From Mucilaginibacter limnophilus (GTDB lineage: Bacteria > Bacteroidota > Bacteroidia > Sphingobacteriales > Sphingobacteriaceae), in assembly GCF_004005815.1 (NCBI RefSeq), contig NZ_SACK01000007.1, positions 62,001 through 126,000 on the forward strand: a stretch of DNA of 64,000 nt, in the 5' to 3' direction. Positions 17,891-26,021 of this stretch are shown piece by piece; position 1 is the stretch's first letter; every line of letters begins with the position of its first letter. The notes below the pieces were generated by a model that saw only the letters and a list, made by a program, of their open reading frames with translations, was not told where the DNA came from and ran no database searches. Position numbers and translations under genes: made by a program.

Positions 17891-18154
17891 TTAGCTGCTG
17901 CTTATTAGCTCACTGTATTTACGCTGATACTCGGCTTCAGTTTTGTTGAGCAAAAGCTTGGTAAGTACACGGTTATATGGGGTATTTAAAATAATATCCC
18001 ATTTGGTAATGTCTCCTCCGGCAAGCGCGTTTATTGTGTTGATGTATTTAAATTTTTCAAACGATTGTATTCCCGCGCGTTGTTCCATAGCTGTCGGGCG
18101 CGATGCCAAAAGCCGGTTTTCGGTTTCAAAAAGCCGGGATAACTCGTAAAAAAA
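17891..18154 (-). CDS. -1 frame extension of the phage chaperone-like gene
   Basis: Read in the -1 frame from the T7 run (18148-18154), the translation is FFYELSRLFETENRLLASRP, then TAMEQRAGIQSFEKFKYINT and INALAGGDITKWDIILNT, ending KTEAEYQRKYSELISSS. It has no stop between the run and 17891. Its charged helical character continues the upstream domain better than the 0 frame does. It overlaps the 0-frame tail by over 100 bases, too long for independent neighbouring genes. An internal ATG (18091) exists but is not needed if the two parts are one gene. Confidence 0.6.
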   Translation of the reverse strand, partial: FFYELSRLFETENRLLASRPTAMEQRAGIQSFEKFKYINTINALAGGDITKWDIILNTPYNRVLTKLLLNKTEAEYQRKYSELISSS

Positions 18155-18732
18155 TGCTTTGAAATGGGCAGAGCCTCCGTTACCCGTAAAGTTTTAATGG
18201 TTTCGGTAAAGGCTTCAATGGCGTATTCATTATATGGTTTATCCGTAACACGGCAATAAAAGTAATGAGCCAGTATTTGGCAGCAAGTGTTTAACGAAGG
18301 ATTAAAGTTCTCTTCCCAGTTATATTCTCCATACTTTTTTATATGGGCAGATATCTCATCTGATATAATATCACGGGCTGCCATAAAAGCACCTGCAGGC
18401 TCTACAGAAAGGTTTTTGATTACATTGATGTGCTTAGTTTTTCCTTCAAATAAAAAAGTGATCTTTTCAGGTATTGCCTCGCTATCATATAAGTTTTTCA
18501 TTTGATATGCTAACAATAGTACCTGGCTTCCTAAATCGCTCAGTTCATCAGCATTGTTCACCTGCTTAAGTTCATCGGCAGGTATACCAGAAAGTATACT
18601 CAGCGTTTTTATGTCGTCAGAATCTGTAAGTTCCTGTAAGGCTATCATCTGGCCAAGTGTTATATCGCCCAAATGTTGAGGAATACTTATAGAAAGCTTC
18701 CCGGTAATGGTTTTAACTGTTTTTTTTATCAT
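18031..18732 (-). CDS. Phage protein, tail-assembly-chaperone-like, 0-frame product
   Basis: A 233-residue product. Residues 1-60 (SISIPQHLGDITLGQMIALQ) resemble phage proteins made before the tape measure that act as tail assembly chaperones; this assignment is tentative. From about residue 195 the 0 frame reads through a T7 run (A7 at 18148-18154 on the plus strand), after which its sequence looks random (TSYPGFLKPKTGFWHRARQL). The -1 frame from the same run is open and protein-like to 17891. Programmed -1 frameshifting, as in lambda G/GT, or loss of one T would both explain this. It follows the terminase gene by 42 bases. Confidence 0.6.
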   Translation of the reverse strand: MIKKTVKTITGKLSISIPQHLGDITLGQMIALQELTDSDDIKTLSILSGIPADELKQVNNADELSDLGSQVLLLAYQMKNLYDSEAIPEKITFLFEGKTKHINVIKNLSVEPAGAFMAARDIISDEISAHIKKYGEYNWEENFNPSLNTCCQILAHYFYCRVTDKPYNEYAIEAFTETIKTLRVTEALPISKHFFTSYPGFLKPKTGFWHRARQLWNNAREYNRLKNLNTSTQ

Positions 18733-18774
18733 AATGTGTTACCCAATTAATTGGTTAGTTGGAATAGTGCATTC

Positions 18775-19989
18775 TTACAGCATACCTTTAATTTGCAAAT
18801 CGTCGAAGTGGCTGTCACCGATTGTTTGTGGTAGCCTGGTACGTAGCTTACCATTTCCGCTAATCCGCAATTTGTTAAGAGCAACATAACGCAGCGCATC
18901 AATAAGGTGGTTCCACGCGTCAACGGGTTCGTTAAGTGTTTTTCCGCTTCGGTCTGTTTTCCACTTATACCGGCTTAGCTCACTACGTAAATTAATACTC
19001 CGAACGGTTATGTTGATCTTGTAACGCTGTAAAATATCAATGGAGTTTTTTACACTATCGGGCCCTTTGCGGGCGGAAGTTATGTTCCATCCAAGCCGGC
19101 GCAGTTCTTCTATTGATTTAGGTTCGGCGCTGTCGGCAATCAGCTCATGTTTTTTTTGAAGTCCTGCTTTGTACAATTTTTCAGCTATTTCAATATTTGT
19201 TAACGCTGTTTCATACAATATTTCATCAACCCAAAGTTCGCCGTTCTGCTTAAAAACTTGTAAACAAGCGGTTTCATCATTTGTGAAACCAAAGTCGAGC
19301 CCGGCTGCTATAAGTTTCGCATTCGGTGGAATCTGGTTACATATGTTCCAGTTTTTAAATATCAGCCCTGTTATTTTGCCGGTGAGCCCCCGGGCATATA
19401 CTCGCCAAAGTTCAATATCAGTTTCTTTTAAAGATTCCACCTTATGGCGTACATGCTCATCAGTAAATGGATTATGGCGATGGTCTGAAATAATCAGCTG
19501 TACATCAGGTTTGCCTAACAAATTGTCATGCACCCAAAAGGCGGCGTTAGGGTTATAGTCTATATAAATGCGCCGCTTTGTACGTAATGCAAGCTCAGTA
19601 TATATATCCCAGCTTATGCCGTTGGCTTCGTTAATAAACAGGTAATCGCGCTTACCCGACTTGGCATCCTGTGCATTATCATAGCTTTTAAACTCAATAA
19701 TACTACCATTGTGGAACTCAAATATTCTGTCGGTTTTATTATGATTTTTTACCGCTTTTATAAAAGCAGGTTCGCTTGAGTAGATGTTTAATGCATCCCT
19801 AATAGCTCCGGCTTTAAGGTTAGGGATATCCTGACCTACTATAGTTACTATTGATTTAGACACAAGGGCAGCCTTGCAAAACAGTACTTGTAATATACTA
19901 TATGTTTTACCCGAGTTGGTACCACCCTGATTAACTACCACGTGCGAATGCGCATAGTAATTACATGAAAATACGATTGAAGTTTTCAC
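18775..19989 (-). CDS. terL: Phage terminase large subunit (PBSX/Terminase_6 type)
   Basis: The 404-residue packaging motor appears complete. Walker A is GGTNSGKT at residues 22-29 and Walker B with catalytic Glu is YLFINEAN at 116-123. The C-terminal RNase-H-like nuclease starts at AGLDFGFTNDETA (D232), with a further acidic residue in VDAWNHLIDALRYVAL near 375. Together with the small-subunit-like gene at 20612-21043 it marks a prophage. No portal, protease or capsid gene is present on either side, so it is a relic or a selectively kept module. Confidence 0.93.
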   Translation of the reverse strand: MKTSIVFSCNYYAHSHVVVNQGGTNSGKTYSILQVLFCKAALVSKSIVTIVGQDIPNLKAGAIRDALNIYSSEPAFIKAVKNHNKTDRIFEFHNGSIIEFKSYDNAQDAKSGKRDYLFINEANGISWDIYTELALRTKRRIYIDYNPNAAFWVHDNLLGKPDVQLIISDHRHNPFTDEHVRHKVESLKETDIELWRVYARGLTGKITGLIFKNWNICNQIPPNAKLIAAGLDFGFTNDETACLQVFKQNGELWVDEILYETALTNIEIAEKLYKAGLQKKHELIADSAEPKSIEELRRLGWNITSARKGPDSVKNSIDILQRYKINITVRSINLRSELSRYKWKTDRSGKTLNEPVDAWNHLIDALRYVALNKLRISGNGKLRTRLPQTIGDSHFDDLQIKGML

Positions 19990-20146
19990 AGGTAAGAGTG
20001 ATAAATGGGTTTATGTTTAATATGCCTTTTGGCATACAACTCATGTAAAGATACAAAAACTTAGATTTGATTGCAAATATTTTTAGCATTTTAATTTATT
20101 ACGGTTGATGAGTATATTGCAAACAAAACCAATTTATATTAAACCT

Positions 20147-20599
20147 ATGCGTTACAAAGCCTTTTTAGCCATGATGGTTATATGTTTGCTTGCAGCTTGC
20201 TCAAAAAGAACGGTTCAGCCCGTTACTATACTGGGTAAATGGCAAATGAAGAGCTATACTCAAAAGATTTTTAAAGATGATGCATTAATATCATCAATAG
20301 CTTTGGGTGACGGAAACTTCACAACAGCCGACTATATTATTTTTAATGCAGACGGTACCGGCGGCGCATCAACCTCAAGGCCTGAGCTTGATTACTTTAA
20401 AAGTAATTTTAATTTTGTTTATGATGACCCTACAATTACGCTTATTCAATACCAGAATGGAGGTAATACTACAGTTACAACAAAGTATACAATTGATAGC
20501 ATTAGCACCACATCTTTAACAGTATACACTTCGGCAAATTATATAGTTGAAGGTGTTGAATATGTGAAAAATGAAACTATTGTGTTCGTTAAGATTTAA
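20147..20599 (+). CDS. Lipocalin-like lipoprotein
   Basis: The 150-residue lipoprotein starts at ATG 20147, giving MRYKAFLAMMVICLLAAC with a lipobox Cys. The mature part has the lipocalin-like entry motif ILGKWQMKSYTQK and alternating beta-strands (YIIFNADGTGG, TTKYTIDSISTTSLTVYT). Such small outer-membrane or periplasmic lipoproteins are common in Sphingobacteriaceae and have no known function. It sits between the two terminase genes on the opposite strand, which suggests insertion into the prophage. Confidence 0.7.
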   Translation: MRYKAFLAMMVICLLAACSKRTVQPVTILGKWQMKSYTQKIFKDDALISSIALGDGNFTTADYIIFNADGTGGASTSRPELDYFKSNFNFVYDDPTITLIQYQNGGNTTVTTKYTIDSISTTSLTVYTSANYIVEGVEYVKNETIVFVKI

Positions 20600-20611
20600 C
20601 TTGCAGGTATA

Positions 20612-21043
20612 TTATAATGCCACTTCATTTTCGGCAGAGGCCGGGTTATGCGGGCTGTTCACTATTTCGATACTCAGGGTTACAGCACCATTAAAGCTCT
20701 CATTTTCTTCACGGTCATTCCATCCTAAATTTTTAAGCGCAAATATGGCCCCGGTTGATGATTGATAATGAAGCTTCTTTTCATATTCAGCTTCTATGCG
20801 TAAGCGTGCGCGTTTCAATATATCCCTAAATTCGCCGTTCTTTTCATATTCGTCATATTCTTTGCGGCTGTTAAAACCTAAATGCAGCATTAGTCCGCTA
20901 ATGGTTGCAGGACTGTCAGCTTTAACTGAAGCGTTGGTTTTGGTACTTGTATCGTTAATTTCAGGAGATGCCTTTTTCAGGTTTTTAAAATAGGCGCAAA
21001 TTTTTGTCCGCAGTTTCCCTGCAGAAGTAAAACAAGAATTCAT
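20612..21043 (-). CDS. Phage terminase small subunit-like DNA-packaging protein
   Basis: From ATG 21043 the protein has 143 residues. The core SGLMLHLGFNSRKEYDEYEK, then RARLRIEAEYEKKLHYQSST and GAIFALKNLGW, matches the small terminase proteins of Bacteroidota prophages, with a helix-turn-helix-like segment and a conserved ending. A longer reading to 21112 would add a hydrophobic N-terminus that does not suit a DNA-binding protein. It lies upstream of terL on the same strand but is separated from it by the lipoprotein gene. Confidence 0.75.
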   Translation of the reverse strand: MNSCFTSAGKLRTKICAYFKNLKKASPEINDTSTKTNASVKADSPATISGLMLHLGFNSRKEYDEYEKNGEFRDILKRARLRIEAEYEKKLHYQSSTGAIFALKNLGWNDREENESFNGAVTLSIEIVNSPHNPASAENEVAL

Positions 21044-21237
21044 AAGGTAAAGGATTATCGGTTGAACAACCAGGAATACAAATATACGAATAATTGCTAA
21101 TGATTTTGGCATTTCAAAGAAAATTTTATTGAAACAGAAATATCCTCGTTAAATAATGTTAAAAACAAGGCTGGCAAATAATTTGCTTGCTAATGTCAGA
21201 TAGTAATTGTTACTTTTATAGAAATTCATCTGCAGGT

Positions 21238-21813
21238 ATGAATATAAAGAGGTTTACTCATTTTATGCTGACAATATTTCTGCTGGGTACAGCAGTGCTT
21301 TCTTCTTGTCGTAAAGATGAAGACCTGAATGCTTTTGTTGATAAAAAAACTGATTCAACTGCTATTTCATCTTCCATCGGAAGTTTTTTAGCTACCGAAG
21401 GTAAGTTAAAAGTAGTGCTTGAAGACAGCACTTATACTTTTGATGCCGCTGTTGATAGCATTGCATTCATAAAAGTTGATACTGCCGGAAGCGAATATTT
21501 TGGTATTACCGCCATAAATAAAGCGCACACTGTAAGTTTTGGAATCAGCGGCGCCGGAGCGGCGGTTAATAAAACCAAAGCTACTGTGGCAGGCGGGCAA
21601 CTTCTTTTTAAACTGGATTCACAAGCCGTAGCCTACACCTTAAGCAGGCAAGCTCATAAGCTCGATTTAGGTAAACTCAATCTTAAAAAGTATAAAGAAG
21701 AAGAGGAAAAAGGTATCGAAGCAAAAGGGTCATTTACCACCTTCTTAGAAAAAGGCGCGATAAAGGATTCGGTGATGTATAAAGTTACAGGCAGTTTCGA
21801 CCTTAAATTCTAA
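21238..21813 (+). CDS. Hypothetical lipoprotein
   Basis: From ATG 21238 the 191-residue product has a lipoprotein signal (LTIFLLGTAVLSSC). The mature part is a predicted beta-rich domain (SFLATEGKLKVVLEDSTYTF, FGITAINKAHTVSFG, and a strongly charged stretch KKYKEEEEKG near 160). I do not recognise a family. It points away from the terminase genes and is 6 bases short of the convergent VOC gene, with no visible terminator between them. Confidence 0.7.
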   Translation: MNIKRFTHFMLTIFLLGTAVLSSCRKDEDLNAFVDKKTDSTAISSSIGSFLATEGKLKVVLEDSTYTFDAAVDSIAFIKVDTAGSEYFGITAINKAHTVSFGISGAGAAVNKTKATVAGGQLLFKLDSQAVAYTLSRQAHKLDLGKLNLKKYKEEEEKGIEAKGSFTTFLEKGAIKDSVMYKVTGSFDLKF

Positions 21814-21819
21814 CCTTAT

Positions 21820-22188
21820 TCAGCCGGCAACTTTAAATTCCGGATTATAGATTAGGCCTATAATATTTCCCCAAGGATCTTTTACTGCAGCAACAACAAT
21901 TTCTCCGCCGACGTTTTGTGGTTCTTCAAACGCTTCGGCACCAAGTGATAATAAACGCTGATATTGCTCATTCACATCGTTTACACCCCAGTAAGTTACA
22001 ACGTTATTTCCTGAACTGCTTTCATCGGGCTGAAGGCCTAACTCGTAACCGGCGATGTTGTAACCTGCGTAAAAAGGTTCATCAAAATACGGTTCTGTTT
22101 CAAAAGTTGCGTTATACCACTTTTTAGCTGCAGCCATGTCAGGTACCTTATAAATAGTAGTGCGTAAACCCAGGAATGATGTGCTCAT
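21820..22188 (-). CDS. VOC/glyoxalase family protein
   Basis: A 122-residue single-domain protein. FLGLRTTIYKVPDMAAAKKW begins the first beta-alpha-beta unit, and VVAAVKDPWGNIIGLIYNPE is the classic VOC C-terminal motif (D-P-W-G-N). The Glu/His metal ligands expected for a dioxygenase or lyase are only partly present, so the activity is open. It is convergent with the lipoprotein gene and followed upstream by a small hypothetical gene in the same direction. Confidence 0.85.
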   Translation of the reverse strand: MSTSFLGLRTTIYKVPDMAAAKKWYNATFETEPYFDEPFYAGYNIAGYELGLQPDESSSGNNVVTYWGVNDVNEQYQRLLSLGAEAFEEPQNVGGEIVVAAVKDPWGNIIGLIYNPEFKVAG

Positions 22189-22199
22189 AACTTATCTAA

Positions 22200-22574
22200 T
22201 TAATATTGCCATAATGAGGGATGATCGCGGTAATGGTTGATATTTTCTATGATTTCCTCAACTTGTTCAGTTGTCAGTTCAGTTTTTCCGTCTGCAATAT
22301 AAGTAAATAAACGGCCGGGGTCTTCAATCACTATTTGCCCCATGTATCCCGGATCAGTTTTGCTTTGCAATAGAAGTGAATCCTCCCTTTCTTCTTGTTT
22401 ATTATTAAATCCTTCGTCATAGTAAACATTGTACCGGTATGTGAGTACAGGATGACCATCAACATGGGCTTGGGTATCAGGTATTATCATTACCGGCAAA
22501 TCGTTGTCAATTGTAAAAAATATGGGTACCATTTGTAATAGTGCAATAATTATAAAAGTAAAATAAGGGGTCAT
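22200..22574 (-). CDS. Hypothetical membrane-anchored or secreted protein
   Basis: A 124-residue protein with one N-terminal hydrophobic segment (FTFIIIALLQMVPIFFTI), which may be a signal anchor, and an acidic soluble part (NNKQEEREDSLLLQSKTDPG, ELTTEQVEEIIENINHYRDH). No family is recognised. It lies 11 bases upstream of the VOC gene on the same strand, so the two may be co-transcribed. Confidence 0.6.
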   Translation of the reverse strand: MTPYFTFIIIALLQMVPIFFTIDNDLPVMIIPDTQAHVDGHPVLTYRYNVYYDEGFNNKQEEREDSLLLQSKTDPGYMGQIVIEDPGRLFTYIADGKTELTTEQVEEIIENINHYRDHPSLWQY

Positions 22575-22747
22575 TGTTTAGGATTATTTAACAAATACGC
22601 AATACCGGTATCTGATATTTGCAGTGTAGGTGATTTAACCTATAGTTGATCTACAATAACACAGTGAAAACACGGGGACAAAAGGGAGACAATAGCCCTT
22701 TTTACAATAAAACAATTTTATTGTATATATGTCAACAATTTATTATA

Positions 22748-22755
22748 TATATTTG
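22748..22755 (+). promoter_or_regulatory. -7 promoter element for the small membrane protein gene
   Basis: TATATTTG matches TAnnTTTG. The start codon at 22782 is 27 bases downstream, giving a short leader. The nearest upstream TTG (22721-22723) is 24 bases away, slightly long for a -33 element. Confidence 0.5.
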
Positions 22756-22781
22756 CAAAGTAGTAACAAAATAGTGTGATT

Positions 22782-23033
22782 ATGGAAGATATCATAAAAT
22801 TCAGGATTTTTTTAAGCTTCCCGCTTTTTGGATTGCTTATACCCGATATGGGTTTGTATTTAACCGGCGCTTCCGCATCATTTGCAATGCCTGGTACCCA
22901 TATCATTATAGTTGTTACATTATTAATATGTATAGCAGTATTAACTGCCGGAATTACATATTATAAACGTAAACATGAAATTACTGCCGAGCCAAATGGC
23001 AGTACTAATAATACTCCGGTATTCGAATTATAA
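22782..23033 (+). CDS. Small two-helix membrane protein
   Basis: From ATG 22782 (a GTG two codons earlier is possible) the 83-residue protein has hydrophobic segments at about 8-25 (FLSFPLFGLLIPDMGLYL) and 40-62 (THIIIVVTLLICIAVLTAGI) and a polar C-terminal tail. No family is recognised. It has its own promoter-like element and is followed by a good terminator, so it is a real transcription unit. Confidence 0.6.
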   Translation: MEDIIKFRIFLSFPLFGLLIPDMGLYLTGASASFAMPGTHIIIVVTLLICIAVLTAGITYYKRKHEITAEPNGSTNNTPVFEL

Positions 23034-23038
23034 AATAT

Positions 23039-23063
23039 AAGCCGTTTATCGGCTTTTTTATTT
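23039..23063 (+). terminator. Intrinsic terminator after the small membrane protein
   Basis: The stem aagccg/cggctt with loop tttat is followed by ttttattttat, just after the stop codon at 23031-23033. Confidence 0.75.
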
Positions 23064-23226
23064 TATATCACCCGGAAATTCTCTGCATTTACCAGCGGCA
23101 TTCTTCGCTGTGTAACATAATAACTTTATGATACTGGTTGGCGTACCCAACCAAAGGGCGGTAACAATACAAACAGACCGGGGCAGGCCGCCTTTTGCCT
23201 TAAAATTAAGAAATTTCAAAAGATGA

Positions 23227-23583
23227 TTAGCCTGCCTGCTTATCAGAAATATGGTTTCTAAGCTCGGCCATTTCAATTTCGTAAGTGCGCATGCGTGCGT
23301 GTAAAATATCCACTTCAGTACGCAGCATTTGTATTTCGGTTATTAGTTTAGCACTATCGGGCTTATTTATTTTTTTATCGCCGGTGCCAAGTATCAGCCA
23401 TTCGGGAGAGTATTTAAGCTGAAAACAAAGCTTGCGGATAAGGTAGTAACTCATTTCCTGCTTCCGGTTAATTACCTTGCTTATAAAACCTTGGTCGACA
23501 CCGATTGCAGAGGCGAGGCCCACCTGGCCGCCATTCTCGCCCACAATTACTTTTAACCGTTTTACAATGCCTTCATCTGTCAT
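23227..23583 (-). CDS. XRE/Cro-CI-like HTH protein with coiled-coil tail
   Basis: A 118-residue protein. Residues 1-66 form a helix-turn-helix of the phage Cro/CI type (VGLASAIGVDQGFISKVINR, then SPEWLILGTG). Residues 75-115 form a probable coiled coil (LITEIQMLRTEVDILHARMR), likely for dimerisation. The ending SPEWLILGTGDKK is typical of Bacteroidota phage repressor N-terminal domains. It has no S24 domain, unlike the second repressor at 25304-26008. Placed in the prophage-like region, it may regulate phage or island genes. Confidence 0.8.
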   Translation of the reverse strand: MTDEGIVKRLKVIVGENGGQVGLASAIGVDQGFISKVINRKQEMSYYLIRKLCFQLKYSPEWLILGTGDKKINKPDSAKLITEIQMLRTEVDILHARMRTYEIEMAELRNHISDKQAG

Positions 23584-23625
23584 TACACTGCAAGTATAAT
23601 AAACCTTTTTTTATAAATTAAAACA

Positions 23626-23664
23626 AACAGAAAAGCCCTTTCAATGCGAAAGGGCTTTTCTGTT
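23626..23664 (-). terminator. Strong hairpin terminator, probably bidirectional
   Basis: A perfect 17-bp stem (23626-23642 with 23648-23664) with a 5-base loop contains aaaagccctttc. It lies 17 bases beyond the stop of the minus-strand gene at 23682 and before the XRE gene promoter. Confidence 0.75.
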
Positions 23665-23681
23665 ATCAGGTGTAATAATAT

Positions 23682-24062
23682 TCAATTACCAAATACAGCT
23701 ATCGCTTTTTTCTCTTTAGCGCTATGTTTTATCAAAACGTCATTCATGTTACTTAAACGATCATAATATTGTTGAAGCGGCATCCTGCCTTCGTTGTAAG
23801 CGTGCATGGTTTCTTCAAGCCTGGCTTTTACTTTATCAAGTACGCCGTTGTCCTGTATGTTGGCTAAATTCTTTTCATACTCAGCCATTGTGGCTTTAAG
23901 TGTATTAAGTTGTTGCCCTGCCGATTTCATCATAAAAAGCGGCTCAACGTTATTCGTTTGTTTTAAAACTTTCTTAAGGCGCTTACGCTGAATACTATCA
24001 TACTGTATCATCAAAATTATGATGACTACGCCGGCAATAACAAAGAGGTATAAATTATCCAT
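23682..24062 (-). CDS. Small membrane-anchored helical protein
   Basis: The start is placed at ATG 24062 (126 residues), because the preceding in-frame residues form a second, unlikely hydrophobic stretch. One transmembrane helix (LYLFVIAGVVIIILMIQY) at the N-terminus is followed by a basic stop-transfer segment and a long helical cytoplasmic part (ATMAEYEKNLANIQDNGVLD, then NEGRMPLQQYYDRLSNMNDV). No family is recognised. Its layout (N-terminal helix, K/R-rich stretch, helical tail with an NEGRMPLQQYYDRL-type motif) resembles the next gene at 24254. Confidence 0.55.
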   Translation of the reverse strand: MDNLYLFVIAGVVIIILMIQYDSIQRKRLKKVLKQTNNVEPLFMMKSAGQQLNTLKATMAEYEKNLANIQDNGVLDKVKARLEETMHAYNEGRMPLQQYYDRLSNMNDVLIKHSAKEKKAIAVFGN

Positions 24063-24253
24063 GGCAAATTTTATGCTATTTTTCAAAGTTGAATACACAA
24101 CTATGAACTGCTTCTTTTGTTTTACGATAATCGGTAGTAACAAGTTGCAAATTGCTAACAATTAATTTGTTGTATGCAATTGTAAATAGAAATGTTGCTC
24201 AAAAAACTTAAATGTTTGTGCAAAATAGATGTTACAAATTACATTATAACAAC

Positions 24254-24580
24254 TTAAGCGATATATGCAAACCTTGCGTTCAGTAACTCATCAAGAGCGG
24301 CATTATACTCGCTCAAAGTCACATTGTTGCTAATATACTGATCGGTGATATACATCAGTTGTTCGGCTATCATATCAGGCCAGTCACTTTCAACCCCCTG
24401 TATATGGGCGTTATCAATACTGTATAATATGGCCCTTATTTTTTTATCGGCATCAATTAGCGTATTGATGTTGTTGCCGTTAAGAAACAAAGTTCCTTTA
24501 GAGGTTTGTCTTTTGTTTACTTCAAATAAAATTATTGCACAAATTAATGCGGCAATAACTGTAATGGTTAAAGCATCCAT
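24254..24580 (-). CDS. Small membrane-anchored protein
   Basis: A 108-residue protein with a single N-terminal helix (LTITVIAALICAIILFEV), a basic patch (NKRQTSK) and a soluble helical part (SDWPDMIAEQLMYITDQYIS, then NVTLSEYNAALDELLNARFA). The segment V-T-L-S-E-Y-N-A-A-L-D-E-L is placed like M-P-L-Q-Q-Y-Y-D-R-L-S in the neighbouring gene, so the two may be distant paralogues. Function is unknown. Confidence 0.55.
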   Translation of the reverse strand: MDALTITVIAALICAIILFEVNKRQTSKGTLFLNGNNINTLIDADKKIRAILYSIDNAHIQGVESDWPDMIAEQLMYITDQYISNNVTLSEYNAALDELLNARFAYIA

Positions 24581-24743
24581 ACCGGTTGTTTCATAAGTTA
24601 GGTTGCGCCTTTTTTAGGGGAAAGGTTCGCAGCTTATAATTTGGTTGATTATATTACCCAATTTAATCAGATGTTTTTTATAAATGCAATAGAATGTTGA
24701 AAAATCAACAAATTGTGGATAAGTTGCTGTCCTGTAGTGCGAA

Positions 24744-25250
24744 TCACATGTCAACGCGCTTTTCGTAGCAGTAAAAAAGCATCCCCGGGCGTGATGCAAG
24801 GGTTATTGTGCCTTTATTGACATAGCCTAACGAAGGGAATAGTTTTGTTGTCGCCTGATTTTTAACGTTTGTGTCTGTCCGAACGTAATTTATACCTTTT
24901 TCTGATGCTATTACTTCAGCTTGTTTAAATAGCGCAGCAGCTATACCCATGCCCCTAAACCGTGGACTAACTGCAAGACGATGCGTTACTACTGCCGGTA
25001 TATTTAAGTCGATTCCGGCTGCTGCATATTCAGGTTCGGGGCCGGTTGTAAAAGCGGCAACACCTGCAACTGTATCATTAACCATAGCCACCCAAAGCTG
25101 GTTTAGCTTAACGTCCTGCCGGAATATAGTGGGATTGGGATAGTTGCTATCCCATTGCAGGTTACCCGAGACTCTCATCATCGGAACAACTTCTGCAATA
25201 ATCTGCATTATAGCCGGTATATCATTTAATGTAGCGAGGCGAAGTATCAT
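24744..25250 (-). CDS. GNAT-family N-acetyltransferase
   Basis: A 168-residue protein with the GNAT acetyl-CoA site: beta-4 VTHRLAVSPRFRGMGIAAAL, with the R-x-x-G-x-G/A pyrophosphate loop as RFRGMGIA. It ends with RTDTNVKNQATTKLFPSLGY, the usual motif B. The N-terminal LRLATLNDIPAIMQII is also typical. The acceptor is unknown. It is monocistronic and lies next to the S24 repressor gene on the same strand. Confidence 0.88.
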   Translation of the reverse strand: MILRLATLNDIPAIMQIIAEVVPMMRVSGNLQWDSNYPNPTIFRQDVKLNQLWVAMVNDTVAGVAAFTTGPEPEYAAAGIDLNIPAVVTHRLAVSPRFRGMGIAAALFKQAEVIASEKGINYVRTDTNVKNQATTKLFPSLGYVNKGTITLASRPGMLFYCYEKRVDM

Positions 25251-25303
25251 CGGGCGAAAATAATAAGCAGGTACATTATAAACGTCCGCCTTGCGTCAAA
25301 CTG

Positions 25304-26008
25304 TTAATGATTGTGCTTTTTATGAATATCCTTTACCAGGCAAAGCTTTTTTATTTCCGCTATTTTGATAGGGAAGGGGGCATACTTTAAGCGGCTGCCT
25401 ATCATCTCTGTTACATTGTCTGAATGGGCTATTACTTCATCCGGGCTATCGCCAACAAGCAAGCGTTTGTACATGCGGTAGTCGCCCCATTCAATATAGT
25501 AAACTTCACCGGGCAGTATCTTTTTGTCATGAATAATCTTTAGGGCAACCCAGCAGCCATTTTCAAGGTAAGGATACATGCTATGACCCCAAACAGGGAG
25601 TGCAAAATCACAGTCTTCAATACCCGGGAAATTCATGTGCCCAACGGGCTGGGTATCATTAATGTCATTATACACTTCTACTCCTGTTGCTGTCGCTATT
25701 ATTTCATACATCGGTATTCCCTCCACTAACTTCTTTCTTTCTGTAATTACTTCTGTATTTTCTTTGCTCTTGGGTGTGTCAATAAAATCTCTGTAAATAT
25801 CTTTAAACGCCTTTAGCTTTTCTATGTCGATATTCTGCCTGCTTTTTACAATTTCGGTGATTGTACTTGCCGAATTATAGCCCAGTGCTTCCGCTAATTG
25901 TGCATTGTTTTGAAATGCTTTGCCCTTTAATTGAGTATATAGAATAATAAATTCTAACGTCTCCGGGCGAACTGTTTTAATTTTTCCAGGCTTTGAAGAT
26001 GTATCCAT
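25304..26008 (-). CDS. Phage-type repressor with S24/LexA-like peptidase domain
   Basis: The 234-residue protein has an N-terminal helix-turn-helix (about 15-65; NNAQLAEALGYNSASTITEI) and a C-terminal S24 domain (about 100-225). The catalytic Ser143 is in VWGHSMYPYLENGCWVALK, and Lys181 in YRMYKRLL completes the Ser-Lys dyad, so RecA-stimulated self-cleavage is possible. The A-G or C-G cleavage site is not obvious; the linker contains ATATGVEVYN. The divergent promoter region at 26022-26065 carries two matching half-site pairs that are good operator candidates. Confidence 0.88.
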   Translation of the reverse strand: MDTSSKPGKIKTVRPETLEFIILYTQLKGKAFQNNAQLAEALGYNSASTITEIVKSRQNIDIEKLKAFKDIYRDFIDTPKSKENTEVITERKKLVEGIPMYEIIATATGVEVYNDINDTQPVGHMNFPGIEDCDFALPVWGHSMYPYLENGCWVALKIIHDKKILPGEVYYIEWGDYRMYKRLLVGDSPDEVIAHSDNVTEMIGSRLKYAPFPIKIAEIKKLCLVKDIHKKHNH

Positions 26009-26021
26009 GTAAAAAATATTT

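Noticed and set aside
23058..23276. 72-codon minus-strand frame downstream of the XRE gene
   Set aside because: Overlaps the XRE gene and the terminator of the opposite gene; no family-like pattern.
24695..24722. Small palindrome tgttga-aaaa-tcaaca next to a perfect DnaA box (tgtggataa, 24714-24722)
   Set aside because: A single box without further copies, an AT-rich unwinding array or a replication gene is not enough to call an origin.
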